Positions 52,134 through 60,739 of a stretch of 64,000 nt of DNA are shown one piece after another (the first letter of the stretch is position 1; every line of letters begins with the position of its first letter). Made by a program: the position numbers and the translations under genes. The DNA is taken from NCBI RefSeq assembly GCF_014205335.1, contig NZ_JACHNH010000001.1:8178501-8242500 (forward strand), given 5' to 3'. The DNA is from Amorphoplanes digitatis. GTDB taxonomy: Bacteria > Actinomycetota > Actinomycetes > Mycobacteriales > Micromonosporaceae. Under the pieces are notes generated by a model that had not been told where the DNA came from, did no database searches, and saw only the letters and a list, made by a program, of their open reading frames with translations.

Positions 52134-52747
52134 TCTTTCAGTGCCGCCGCCGCGCGCAGGACCGCCGTCCGCGGGCTGGTCAGGACCGGTGTCGGCAGGT
52201 CGGCAAGGAGATCGGCCGCGGGCGCCATGCTGGCCTGCGCCAGGACGATCACGTCCGCGGTGAGGCCGCGGCAGTGCGCCGCCACCCGCCGCGCGTAGCC
52301 CGCCAGGTCGCCGGCCGCGAAGAGCGCCCAGGCGTCCAGGCAGGGCGCGTCCACGATCTCCACCGGGCCCGCCGCGCACTCCAGCAGGAGCGCGCGGGTC
52401 GGCGCGAGCGTCGACTCCACCGTGGCGACAACGGCGATGCGCCCGCCGATCGCGACGGCCGCCTCGGCCATCGGGCGGTCCAGCCGCAGCACCGGCACCC
52501 CGGCGCCGACCCGTTCCGTCTGCCCGCCGATCGTCGAGCACGTGCACACCACCAGGTCCGCCCCGGAGTCGGCAAGCGAGCGCAGCCGCTCGGCGATCCG
52601 GGAATCGACGCCGGGCGCCGCGGCGTCGGCCAGCAGCCGCTCGTCGACGACATGCAGGTCGCGCACGCCCGGCGCCAGCTCCGCGACCAGGCCGCGGAAG
52701 GTGGGCACGTGCGCTTCGGCGGTGTGCAGGAACCCGATGGTGGTCAC
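52109..52747 (-). CDS. Asp/Glu/hydantoin racemase family protein
   Basis: A 212-residue protein of the aspartate/glutamate racemase superfamily. The first catalytic-type Cys is in VVCTCSTIGG; the second motif reads VLAQASM, lacking the second Cys of a two-base racemase. That suggests an arylmalonate-decarboxylase-like or isomerase activity with one Cys, or no racemisation. GTG 52747 lies 22 bp after the isomerase-like gene, so it probably ends the rhamnose/lactate operon. A racemase role on lactate or lactaldehyde would fit the context but is speculation. Confidence 0.8.
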   Translation of the reverse strand: MTTIGFLHTAEAHVPTFRGLVAELAPGVRDLHVVDERLLADAAAPGVDSRIAERLRSLADSGADLVVCTCSTIGGQTERVGAGVPVLRLDRPMAEAAVAIGGRIAVVATVESTLAPTRALLLECAAGPVEIVDAPCLDAWALFAAGDLAGYARRVAAHCRGLTADVIVLAQASMAPAADLLADLPTPVLTSPRTAVLRAAAALKDPGHPGSG

Positions 52748-52769
52748 GCCGCAAGTCTGCCGCACCGCG

Positions 52770-54191
52770 TCAGACCTGGCGGAACTCGATGCCCAGCAGG
52801 CTCGCGGCCGCCCGGTAGTCCGCCGCGCGGTGGTCCAGCGACAGCGACCAGTGGTGGCCGACCCCGGAGGCGCTCCAGTCGTCCACCCACTCGCCCGGGT
52901 CGCGGCCGAAGTCGACCCGGCTCGTCGTGTTGCCGATCGCCAGCAGCGGCCCCGGCACGACCGCGCCCTCGGCGGCGATGAACGACAGCGAGCCGTCCCG
53001 GTCCTGGCCGAGCCCCAGCAGCGTGACCGGGCCGGGCCGCACGTCGGCCTCGACGCTGACGCCCCAGCCGCGCTTGCCGTGGAAGACGCCGAGGCCGCGC
53101 AGCAGCGGGTCCCGGGCGCCGAGCGCCAGGTGCGCCGGGCCGTCGTGGCCCATCTCCACCACGTCGTCCTCGAAGTTCAGCGCCTGGAGCTCGCAGAACG
53201 TGCCACCGGCCCCGGCGGCCTGCGTCGCCAGCTGCGCCACCGTCGTACGCAGCTCGTACTCGCCGGAGGCCGGTATGCCCCGGGCGGTGAGCAGCGACGC
53301 CCCGAGGATCATCCCCGCGGCGAGCCGCTCGTGCTGCTCGCCGTCGAGCCCGCGGTGGTAGTAGGCGAGGCTGTCCAGCTCGAAGTCCTCCACCAGCCGG
53401 TCCAGCGCCACCGAGACCGTCGCGCCCCAGGCGAAGTCCTCCTCCCGCACCGTCTCGTCGAGGGTGAAGACCTCCCGGGCCAGGTCAACCCGCGCCTTGA
53501 TCTCCGGTTCGGTGACCTTCTCGACCCGCTGCCGCAGGTCGTCGAACTCGAGCACCTCGACGTGCGAGCCGAACGTCGCCGGCAGCAGCGTCAGGTCGGT
53601 CGAGACGTCGAGCATCCCCGGGTACAGGTGGCCCATGAGGCCGTGCCGCGCGTGCCGCAGCGCCGCGCGGACGTGCGCGGCGCGGATCCACCGCCCGATC
53701 CGCCGCCAGGCCGACTCCTGCCGCAGCCAGCCGGAGACCGACCGGAATTCGATGCCGGCCCGGCGGAACGTGTTGCCCATCTCGGGCACCGGGCACTGCC
53801 CGCAGTACGCCAGCCAGGCGCCGGTGTCGAACGACGCGTGATCCATCTTCTCGGTCGGTTGCAGGTCGATGACCAGCACCGGCGTGTTCGCCCGCCGGGC
53901 GATCGGCAGCACCATCGACGCGGTCAGGTACGTCGTCAGGAACAGCACGATGAGGTCGCAGTCCGCCCGCCGCAGCTCCTCGGCCGCGGCCGCGCCCTCC
54001 TGCGCGTCCGAGATGAAGCCGACGTCGGTCACCTCGGCGTCCATGTCCTTCAGCCGCTGCGAGACGTAGCGGGCGGACTCCTGCAACTGCGGCAACAGGC
54101 CGGGGAACTGCGGCCAGTACGTGCCGAGCCCGCCGGCGACCAGGCCGATGCGGGTACGGCGGCGCCTCCGCTCGGGTAATAGTTCGATCAT
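52770..54191 (-). CDS. L-arabinose/L-fucose isomerase family protein
   Basis: A 473-residue protein resembling AraA/FucI-type isomerases. N-terminal Rossmann-like GLVAGGLGTYWPQFPGLL, then metal/catalytic residues in SGEYELRT, NFEDDVVEMGHDGP and GVGHHWSLSLDH correspond to the Glu, Glu, His and His of the active site. It presumably interconverts an aldose and ketose, possibly L-rhamnose to L-rhamnulose, since no classical RhaA/RhaI is in the operon. That substrate is an inference; a true rhamnose isomerase may lie beyond the window. Its ATG overlaps the lutC stop by 4 bp. Confidence 0.85.
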   Translation of the reverse strand: MIELLPERRRRRTRIGLVAGGLGTYWPQFPGLLPQLQESARYVSQRLKDMDAEVTDVGFISDAQEGAAAAEELRRADCDLIVLFLTTYLTASMVLPIARRANTPVLVIDLQPTEKMDHASFDTGAWLAYCGQCPVPEMGNTFRRAGIEFRSVSGWLRQESAWRRIGRWIRAAHVRAALRHARHGLMGHLYPGMLDVSTDLTLLPATFGSHVEVLEFDDLRQRVEKVTEPEIKARVDLAREVFTLDETVREEDFAWGATVSVALDRLVEDFELDSLAYYHRGLDGEQHERLAAGMILGASLLTARGIPASGEYELRTTVAQLATQAAGAGGTFCELQALNFEDDVVEMGHDGPAHLALGARDPLLRGLGVFHGKRGWGVSVEADVRPGPVTLLGLGQDRDGSLSFIAAEGAVVPGPLLAIGNTTSRVDFGRDPGEWVDDWSASGVGHHWSLSLDHRAADYRAAASLLGIEFRQV

Positions 54192-54790
54192 TTGCCGGCC
54201 TCCGTGAGGATGACGTGCAGGCGGCGCGGGCCGTGTACGCCCTCGACGCGGTTGAGTTCGATGTCGCTGGTCGCGGACGGGCCGCTGATCCAGGTGAGCG
54301 GCCGGCGCGGGTCGAGCCGGGCTAAGGCTTCCGGCACCGAGGCCACCACCTGGTCCGCGCGGACCACGCAGATGTGCAGGTCGGGCAGGAGCGAGATGAT
54401 CCGGCGGCCCTGGTCGGGCGAGCCGTCCAGGACGATCGTGCCGGTCTCGGCGACGGCGACGGTGGCGGCGGTGAGCACGCCGCCGGCGACCGCCAGCGTG
54501 TCCGCGCTCAGGCCGTCGTCGGGCAGCACCTCGACCGAGGCGGGCAGCCAGGCGGGGTCGATGCCGGGCGGCACGATCAGCGGCCCGGGCGCCAGGCCGG
54601 CCACGGTCTTCGCGATCGCGACGCCGCGGTGCACGACGGCCTTGTAGTCCTCCAGCCGGCGCACGAGCAGGTCGAGGTCGGCCGGGCCCCCGCCGCGGGA
54701 GTACCCGCGCGGTATCTCGGCCGCCGCGTTCGCCGCGCCGTCACCGAGCGCGGCCCGGATCCGCCCCAGCACGACATCCCGGCCGCTCAT
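54188..54790 (-). CDS. lutC: Lactate utilisation protein LutC
   Basis: A 200-residue LUD-domain protein with the late signature VAETGTIVLDG and LTWISGPSATSDIEL. With LutA and LutB it forms the iron-sulfur L-lactate oxidation system first described in Bacillus subtilis. The start is ATG 54790; the upstream frame overlaps lutB and is not supported. It overlaps the isomerase start by 4 bp. In this operon it would oxidise lactate made from lactaldehyde. Confidence 0.92.
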   Translation of the reverse strand: MSGRDVVLGRIRAALGDGAANAAAEIPRGYSRGGGPADLDLLVRRLEDYKAVVHRGVAIAKTVAGLAPGPLIVPPGIDPAWLPASVEVLPDDGLSADTLAVAGGVLTAATVAVAETGTIVLDGSPDQGRRIISLLPDLHICVVRADQVVASVPEALARLDPRRPLTWISGPSATSDIELNRVEGVHGPRRLHVILTEAGK

Positions 54791-54867
54791 GCCATCGCCT
54801 CCGCTGGCGCTCCGGCGATGACATTCGTCGGGCGCCGAGTTGATGATTCGCTCGCAAGCTCGCTCAT
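54787..54867 (-). CDS. 26-codon ORF bridging lutB and lutC
   Basis: Its ATG overlaps the lutB stop (ATGA) and its TGA overlaps the lutC ATG (ATGA), so it exactly fills the 73-bp gap between the two genes. The product would begin MSELASESSTRRP. It could serve only to keep ribosomes moving (translational coupling), or be a chance frame through an intergenic GAGCGAGC-TTGCGAGCG palindromic repeat. No known peptide is recognised. Confidence 0.4.
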   Translation of the reverse strand: MSELASESSTRRPTNVIAGAPAEAMA

Positions 54868-56294
54868 CGCTTGGCCCACCAGTCGCGGAAGGTCTCCGGT
54901 GGTGGCGGTGGCAGGTCCCGGCTCGCGGTCCAGCCGTTGAACGGCCGTGGCAGGCGCCGGCCGGCGAATCGGCTGAGCCGCGCGGCATGCTGCGCGGCCG
55001 CGAACAGCCGCGGGTGGTCCATCGTGTACGCCGCGGCGGCCATCGCGATTGACTCCGGCGTCGGCCGCCGCCTCGCCCGCACGTGCTCGCCGCGCAGATG
55101 CACCAGGATCGACGGGATGTCGATCTTCACCGGGCAGGCGTCGAAGCAGGCACCGCAGAGCGACGACGCGTACGGCAGGGAGGCGTTGTCCTCCACCCCG
55201 GTGAGCTGCGGCGACAGCACCGCGCCGATCGGACCCGGATACACCGACCCGTACGCGTGCCCGCCGGTCCGCTCGTACACCGGGCAGACGTTCAGGCAGG
55301 CCGAGCACCGGATGCAGTGCAGCGCCTGCCGCCCGACCTCGTCGGCGAGCACCGCGCTGCGACCGTTGTCGAGCAGCACGAGGTGGAAGCTCTGCGGCCC
55401 GTCGCCGGGCGTCACCCCGGTCCACATCGACGTGTACGGGTTCATCCGCTCGCCGGTCGACGCCCGCGGCAGCAGCTGGAGGAAGACCTCGAGGTCCCGC
55501 CAGGTCGGCACGAGCTTCTCGACGCCCATCACGGTGATCAGGGTCTCGGGCAGGGTCAGGCACATCCGCCCGTTGCCCTCCGACTCCAGCACCACAAGCG
55601 TCCCGGTCTCGGCGATCGCGAAGTTCGCGCCGGACACCGCGACCCGGGTGCGCAGGAACGTCTCGCGCAGGTAGCGCCGGGCGGCCGCGGCCAGCACCGC
55701 CGGTTCGTCGGTGAGCGCCGGGTCGACGCCCGGCATCTCGCGCAGGAAGATCTCACGGATCTCGGCGCGGTTGCGGTGGATCGCCGGCACCAGGATGTGG
55801 CTGGGCCGGTCGTGTCCGAGCTGGACGATCAGCTCGGCCAGGTCCGTCTCGACCGCCTCGATCCCGGCCGCCTCCAGCGCCTCGTTGAGCCCGATCTCCT
55901 GGGTCGCCATCGACTTGACCTTGATGACCCGGTCGTGGCCGGTGGCCCGGACCAGCTCGGTGACGATCCGGTTGGCCTCGTTGGCGTCCGCGGCCCAGTG
56001 CACGACCCCGCCGGCCCGGGTGACGTTCTCCTCCAGTTGGAGCAGCAGCTCCGGCAGCCGGGCCATGGTGTCCGCCTTCAGGGCCGACCCGGCCGAGCGC
56101 AGCTCCTGCCAGTCGGGCAGCTCGGCGATGACCGCGCCGGACTTCGCGCGGATCGTGGCGGTGGCATGCCCGAGGTTGCGGCGCAGCTGTTCGTTGCCCA
56201 GCGCCTTGCGGGCGGCCGCCGGGAACGGCTCCTCGCCGCGCAGGTTCCCGACGCCGCGCGGCGCCGTTGCCGGCATGCCCAGGAAGGTGGTCAT
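54864..56294 (-). CDS. lutB: Lactate utilisation protein LutB (iron-sulfur)
   Basis: A 476-residue protein with an N-terminal LUD domain (through about 300) and a C-terminal ferredoxin-type region holding two Cys clusters, CIRCSACLNVCPVY (about 328) and CGACFDACPVKI (about 380), expected to bind [4Fe-4S] clusters. It carries electrons from L-lactate oxidation. The start ATG 56294 overlaps the lutA stop (ATGA); the frame extends through lutA without support. Confidence 0.94.
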   Translation of the reverse strand: MTTFLGMPATAPRGVGNLRGEEPFPAAARKALGNEQLRRNLGHATATIRAKSGAVIAELPDWQELRSAGSALKADTMARLPELLLQLEENVTRAGGVVHWAADANEANRIVTELVRATGHDRVIKVKSMATQEIGLNEALEAAGIEAVETDLAELIVQLGHDRPSHILVPAIHRNRAEIREIFLREMPGVDPALTDEPAVLAAAARRYLRETFLRTRVAVSGANFAIAETGTLVVLESEGNGRMCLTLPETLITVMGVEKLVPTWRDLEVFLQLLPRASTGERMNPYTSMWTGVTPGDGPQSFHLVLLDNGRSAVLADEVGRQALHCIRCSACLNVCPVYERTGGHAYGSVYPGPIGAVLSPQLTGVEDNASLPYASSLCGACFDACPVKIDIPSILVHLRGEHVRARRRPTPESIAMAAAAYTMDHPRLFAAAQHAARLSRFAGRRLPRPFNGWTASRDLPPPPPETFRDWWAKR

Positions 56295-57025
56295 GGTTCC
56301 TCCGTAGCCGCGAGGATCTCCGCGAGGTGCACCGTCCGGACCTCGGCGCCGAGCCGGGACAGCCCGCCGCCGATGTGCATCAGGCAGGACGAGTCGCCGG
56401 CGGCGCAGACCTCCGCGCCGGTGTCGAGCACGTGCCGCATCTTGTCGGCGAGCATGGCGGCCGAGGTGTCCGCGTTCTTCAGCGCGAACGTGCCGCCGAA
56501 GCCGCAGCACTGCTCGGCCGCGGGCAGCTCGACCAGCTCCAGCCCGCGCACGCCGCGCAGCAGCCGCAGCGGCCGGTCGCCGACCCGGAGCATCCGCAGC
56601 GAATGACAGGTCGGGTGGTACGTGACGCGGTGCGGGTAGTACGCGCCGACGTCGGTGACCCCGAGCACGTCGACGAGCAGCTCGGACAGCTCGTAGGTCC
56701 GCGCGGCGACCTCCTCGGCGCGGGCCGCCAGCCCGCCGTCGCCCGCGGACCGGGCCAGCGCCGCGTGCTGGTGCCGCACCGAGCCGACACACGACCCGGA
56801 GGGCGCGACCACCACGTCGTACGGTGCGAAGGTCCGCACGTGCCGCCGGACCAGCGGCAGCGCGTCGCGGGAGTATCCGGTGTTGATGTGCATCTGCCCG
56901 CAGCACGTCTGCCCGGCCGGGAAGACCACCTCGTGGCCGAGGCGCTCCAGCAGGCGCACGGTCGCCTTGGCCGCGGCCGGGAACATCGTGTCCGCCAGGC
57001 AGGTCACGAACAAGGCGATGCGCAT
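56291..57025 (-). CDS. lutA: Lactate utilisation protein LutA (CCG domain)
   Basis: A 244-residue (Fe-S)-binding protein of the LutA/GlpC/HdrB type with two Cys-rich CCG motifs, GQTCCGQMH and EQCCGFGGTFA, plus further cysteines in FVTCLAD and SGSCVGS. These bind an iron-sulfur cluster that passes electrons during L-lactate oxidation. It begins 1 bp after the rhamnulokinase stop (57027-57029) and overlaps lutB by 4 bp. Confidence 0.95.
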   Translation of the reverse strand: MRIALFVTCLADTMFPAAAKATVRLLERLGHEVVFPAGQTCCGQMHINTGYSRDALPLVRRHVRTFAPYDVVVAPSGSCVGSVRHQHAALARSAGDGGLAARAEEVAARTYELSELLVDVLGVTDVGAYYPHRVTYHPTCHSLRMLRVGDRPLRLLRGVRGLELVELPAAEQCCGFGGTFALKNADTSAAMLADKMRHVLDTGAEVCAAGDSSCLMHIGGGLSRLGAEVRTVHLAEILAATEEP

Positions 57026-57026
57026 G

Positions 57027-58439
57027 TCAGGCCTCCAACCGCCGCTCGGCCGACCGCCACGCCGCCGCGTCGCCGCGCGGCTCGTAACGCACGATCTGCT
57101 GAGTCTCCCGCAGGACGGCCCGCAATGCCGGGAGGCCGCCGCCGATCGCACCGGCCGCCCGGGCCTGCACGAGCACGTTGCCCAGCGCGGTGGCCTCGAC
57201 CGGGCCGGCCAGCACGGGCAGCCCGCAGGCGTCGGCGGTGAGCCGGCAGAGCAGCTCGTTGCGGGCGCCGCCGCCGACGATGTGCACGGCGTCCACGTGC
57301 CGGCCGGAGAGCTCCTGCGCCTGGCGCACCGCACGCCGATGTGCGAGCGCCAGGCTGTCCAGGATGCACCGGACGACCTCGGCCGGCGACGAGAACGCGC
57401 TGCGTCCGCTCGCCGCGGTGAGCCGGCCGACCATGTCACCCGGCGCCAGGAACACCGGGTCGTCGAGGTCGACGACGGCGCCGAAGGCGGGCTCGGCGGC
57501 GGCCTCGCGGAGCAGCGCCGGCAGGTCCGGCGAGCCCCACTCCCGCAGGCACTCCTGGAGGGGCCAGAGCCCCATCACGTTGCGCAGGTAGCGCACGGTC
57601 CCGTCGACACCGCCCTCGTTTGTGAAGTTGGCCAGCCGGGACGCCTCGGTCAGCACCGGCGCGGGCAGCTCGACGCCGACCAGCGACCACGTGCCGCAGG
57701 AGATGTAGGCGAAGTCCGGGCCGGCGGCGGGTACGCCGACCACCGCCGAGGCCGTGTCGTGCGAGCCGACGGCGATGACGTCGGGCGTGCCGATGCCGAT
57801 CGCAGGCAGCACCGGGCCGATGACCGTTCCCGGCGACCGCAGCGGCGGGAACAGGGCGGGCGGGATGCCGAGCGAGGCCATCAGCTCGCCGGCCCAGGCG
57901 CCCGCGCCCAGGTCCAGCAGCTGCGTCGTGGAGGCGTTGGTGAACTCGGCGCCCGCCTCGCCGGTCAGCCAGTACGCGAGCAGGTCCGGAATCAGCAGCA
58001 GCCGCCGCGCCGCCTCCAGCTGCGGTGTCCCCGCCGCCGCCACCAGCTGGTAGATCGTGTTGAACGGCTGCCGTTGCAGGCCGGTCAGCGCGTACAGCTT
58101 GTCCTCGCCGAGCAGGGCGCCGACCCGCTCCGGCACGCCGTCGGTGCGGCTGTCCCGGTAGTGCACCGGATTGCCGAGCAGCGATCCGGTCGCGTCCAGC
58201 AGCCCGTAGTCCACCGCCCACGAGTCGATGCCGATCCCGTCGACCGTTCCGGCACGGCGGAGTCCGTCGAGGACGCCGCGGTACAGCGCGAGGATGTCCC
58301 AGTGCAGCGTCCCGCCGACCCGCACCGGCTCGTTGGCGAAGCGGTTGACCGCCGCGAGCGACACGGCGCCGGCCTCGACGCGGCCGACCATGACGCGCCC
58401 GCTTGACGCGCCGAGGTCGACCGCCGCGAACGTGCTCAC
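57027..58439 (-). CDS. rhaB: Rhamnulokinase
   Basis: A 470-residue FGGY-family kinase. N-terminal AVDLGASSGRVMVGR, GIGIDSWAVDYGLLD and NPVHYRDSRTDG, and C-terminal HIVGGGARNELLCRL, are characteristic of RhaB. It phosphorylates L-rhamnulose at C1. Its GTG start overlaps the stop of the aldolase/dehydrogenase gene by 4 bp. Together they give rhamnulose-1-phosphate and then its cleavage products. Confidence 0.95.
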   Translation of the reverse strand: MSTFAAVDLGASSGRVMVGRVEAGAVSLAAVNRFANEPVRVGGTLHWDILALYRGVLDGLRRAGTVDGIGIDSWAVDYGLLDATGSLLGNPVHYRDSRTDGVPERVGALLGEDKLYALTGLQRQPFNTIYQLVAAAGTPQLEAARRLLLIPDLLAYWLTGEAGAEFTNASTTQLLDLGAGAWAGELMASLGIPPALFPPLRSPGTVIGPVLPAIGIGTPDVIAVGSHDTASAVVGVPAAGPDFAYISCGTWSLVGVELPAPVLTEASRLANFTNEGGVDGTVRYLRNVMGLWPLQECLREWGSPDLPALLREAAAEPAFGAVVDLDDPVFLAPGDMVGRLTAASGRSAFSSPAEVVRCILDSLALAHRRAVRQAQELSGRHVDAVHIVGGGARNELLCRLTADACGLPVLAGPVEATALGNVLVQARAAGAIGGGLPALRAVLRETQQIVRYEPRGDAAAWRSAERRLEA

Positions 58440-60466
58440 CGCAGGAACGCCGCGGCCACCCCGGCGTCCACCGGGATGTGCAGGCCCGTCGTGTGCGACA
58501 GCTCGCCGCCGGTCAGCACGAACACCGCGTTCGCGACGTGCTCCGGGAGCACCTCGCGTTTGAGCAGCGTGCGCTGGGCGTAGTAGGCGCCGAGCTCCGA
58601 TTCGGGTACGCCGTACACCGCGGCGCGCTTGGCGCCCCAGCCGCCGGCGAAGATGCCGGAGCCGCGCACCACGCCGTCGGGGTTGATGCCGTTCACCCGG
58701 ATGCCGTGGCCGCCCAGCTCGGCGGCGAGGAGCCGGACCTGGTGCGCCTGGTCGGCCTTGGCCGCGCCGTACGCGACGTTGTTCGGGCCCGCGAAGAGCG
58801 AGTTCTTGCTGGAGATGTAGACGATGTCGCCGCCGAGGCCCTGCGCGATCAGCACCGCCGCCGCGGCCTTGGCGACCAGGAACGAGCCCTTCGCCATGAC
58901 GTCGTGCTGGAGGTCCCAGTCGGCCTCCGTGGTCTCGAGCAGCGGCTTGGAGATCGACAGCCCGGCGTTGTTGACGATCAGGTCGACCCCGCCGAACGCG
59001 AGCACCGCCTCCCGCAGCGCGGCGGCGACGGCGGCCGGCGAGGTCACGTCGGCGTCGACGGCCAGCGCCGCGTCCGGCCCGCCGATCTCGGCGGCGACCG
59101 CCGCGGCCGACTCGAACGAGCGGTCCGCGACCACGACGCAGGCGCCCTCGACGGCGAGCCGCAGCGCGATCGCCCGGCCGATGCCGGAGCCGCCGCCGGT
59201 CACGAACGCGACCCGGGTGGCCAGCGGCCTCGGCTTCGGCATCCGCCGCAGCTTGGCCTCCTCGAGGGCCCAGTACTCGATCCGGAACTTCTCCGCCTCG
59301 TCGATCGGCGCGTAGGTCGAGACGGACTCGGCGCCGCGCATGACGTTGACGGCGTTGACGTAGAACTCGCCGGCCACCCGGGCGGTCTGCTTGTTCGCCC
59401 CGAAGCTAAACATGCCGACGCCGGGCACGAGCACGATGGCCGGGTCGGCGCCGCGCATGGCCGGGCTGTCCGGGAGGGCGTGCCGCTCGTAATAGGCCTG
59501 GTAGTCCTCGCGGTAGGCCGCGTGCAGCTCCCTCAGGCGGGCCTCGACCTGCGCCGTCGGCGCGTCCGGCGCGGTGTCCAGCACCAGCGGCTTCACCTTG
59601 GTGCGCAGGAAGTGGTCCGGGCAGGAGGTGCCGAGCGCCGCGAGCTCGGGCATCCGCGCGCGCCCGACGAAGTCGAGGACGACCTCGCTGTCGGTGTAGT
59701 GGCCGACCTGTGCGCGGTCCGTCGAGACGAGGCCACGGACGATCGGGAAGAGGGCGGCGGCGCGCTCCCGGCGTACGGAATCGGGTAGTGGCTCGTGGAT
59801 CACCGGGCCGAACGGCGCCTCGCGGCCGTGCGCGGCGATCCAGGCCGCGGCGGTCTCGACGATCTCCAGCGAGTTCGCCTCGCATTCGGCGCTGGTGGCG
59901 CCCCACGCGGTGATCCCATGCCCGCCCAGAATGACGCCGATGGCCTGCGGGTTGGCCCGGTGCACGGCCGCGATGTCGACCCCGAGCTGGAAACCGGGCC
60001 GGCGCCAGGGCACCCAGAGCACCCGATCGCCGAAGATCTCCTTGGTCAGCATGGCGCCCTCGGCCGCCGTGGCCAGCGCGATGCCCGCGTCCGGGTGCAG
60101 GTGGTCCACGTGCGGCGCGTCCACCAGGCCGTGCATCGCCGTGTCGATCGAGGGTGCGGCGCCTCCGCGGCCGTGCAGGCAGTAGTCGAAGGCGGCGACC
60201 ATCTCGTCCTCGCGGTCGACGCCCGGGAAGACGCCGGCGAGGGCCCGCAGCCGGTCCAGCCGCAGCACCGCCAGGCCGGACTCCCGCAGCGTGCCGAGGT
60301 CACCGCCGGAGCCCTTCACCCAGAGCAACTCGGTGGGTGCCTGGGTGACGGGATCGATCTCCGTACCCTTCGCCGAGGTGTTGCCGCCGGCGTAGTTGGT
60401 GTTGCGAGGATCGGCGCCGAGGCGGTTGCTGCGGGCCAGGAGATCACGCACTACGGAGTCCGACAT
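58436..60466 (-). CDS. Bifunctional rhamnulose-1-phosphate aldolase/lactaldehyde dehydrogenase
   Basis: A 676-residue fusion. The N-terminal class II aldolase domain (about 1-390) has zinc-type HVDHLHPDAG and GHGITAWG. The C-terminal short-chain dehydrogenase domain has TGGGSGIGRA (about 420) and SSKN...YGAAK (about 563). This is the RhaEW arrangement: rhamnulose-1-phosphate is split to DHAP and L-lactaldehyde, and the dehydrogenase oxidises lactaldehyde to L-lactate. ATG 60466 follows GGCGAGG by 6 bp. A promoter (TTGACT, 17 bp, TAGCCT) and a perfect LacI-type operator lie directly upstream. It is the first gene of the catabolic operon. Confidence 0.94.
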   Translation of the reverse strand: MSDSVVRDLLARSNRLGADPRNTNYAGGNTSAKGTEIDPVTQAPTELLWVKGSGGDLGTLRESGLAVLRLDRLRALAGVFPGVDREDEMVAAFDYCLHGRGGAAPSIDTAMHGLVDAPHVDHLHPDAGIALATAAEGAMLTKEIFGDRVLWVPWRRPGFQLGVDIAAVHRANPQAIGVILGGHGITAWGATSAECEANSLEIVETAAAWIAAHGREAPFGPVIHEPLPDSVRRERAAALFPIVRGLVSTDRAQVGHYTDSEVVLDFVGRARMPELAALGTSCPDHFLRTKVKPLVLDTAPDAPTAQVEARLRELHAAYREDYQAYYERHALPDSPAMRGADPAIVLVPGVGMFSFGANKQTARVAGEFYVNAVNVMRGAESVSTYAPIDEAEKFRIEYWALEEAKLRRMPKPRPLATRVAFVTGGGSGIGRAIALRLAVEGACVVVADRSFESAAAVAAEIGGPDAALAVDADVTSPAAVAAALREAVLAFGGVDLIVNNAGLSISKPLLETTEADWDLQHDVMAKGSFLVAKAAAAVLIAQGLGGDIVYISSKNSLFAGPNNVAYGAAKADQAHQVRLLAAELGGHGIRVNGINPDGVVRGSGIFAGGWGAKRAAVYGVPESELGAYYAQRTLLKREVLPEHVANAVFVLTGGELSHTTGLHIPVDAGVAAAFLR

Positions 60467-60487
60467 GAGCATCCTCGCCAATCCGCC

Positions 60488-60501
60488 ATGAAACGTTTCA
60501 T
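60488..60501. promoter_or_regulatory. LacI-type operator of the rhamnose operon
   Basis: ATGAAACGTTTCAT is a perfect 14-bp palindrome between the promoter and the first gene of the catabolic operon, 21 bp before its ATG. Related sites occur in front of the lacI and ABC ATPase genes (63054-63066 and 63177-63188). Confidence 0.85.
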
Positions 60502-60508
60502 CGCAAGC

Positions 60509-60537
60509 AGGCTAAGTTCCACGGCGATGCCAGTCAA
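60509..60537 (-). promoter_or_regulatory. Promoter of the rhamnose catabolic operon
   Basis: On the minus strand TTGACT (60537-60532) and TAGCCT (60514-60509) are separated by exactly 17 bp. The operator palindrome begins 7 bp after the -10, covering the expected start of transcription, which fits repression. Confidence 0.65.
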
Positions 60538-60739
60538 TACCCGGCCGAACCAGCCGAGCAGCGCAGCTTCTGTAATGCCTGCTCCCGACGCTCGGGCTTG
60601 CCGCGACGACCGTCCACGGGACACCCGGCCGGCGCGAACCGTGCCATGATCGGGCGGCATCGTCATCGATCTTCCGCAACCCCTCCCCCTCGCATGTGGT
60701 CGGTCGACCCATCGCGCGGCGTCCCCACGAGGAGACTCC

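Noticed and set aside
54864..56906. 680-residue LutB
   Set aside because: The extension overlaps lutA in another frame; ATG 56294 overlaps the lutA stop in the usual ATGA arrangement.
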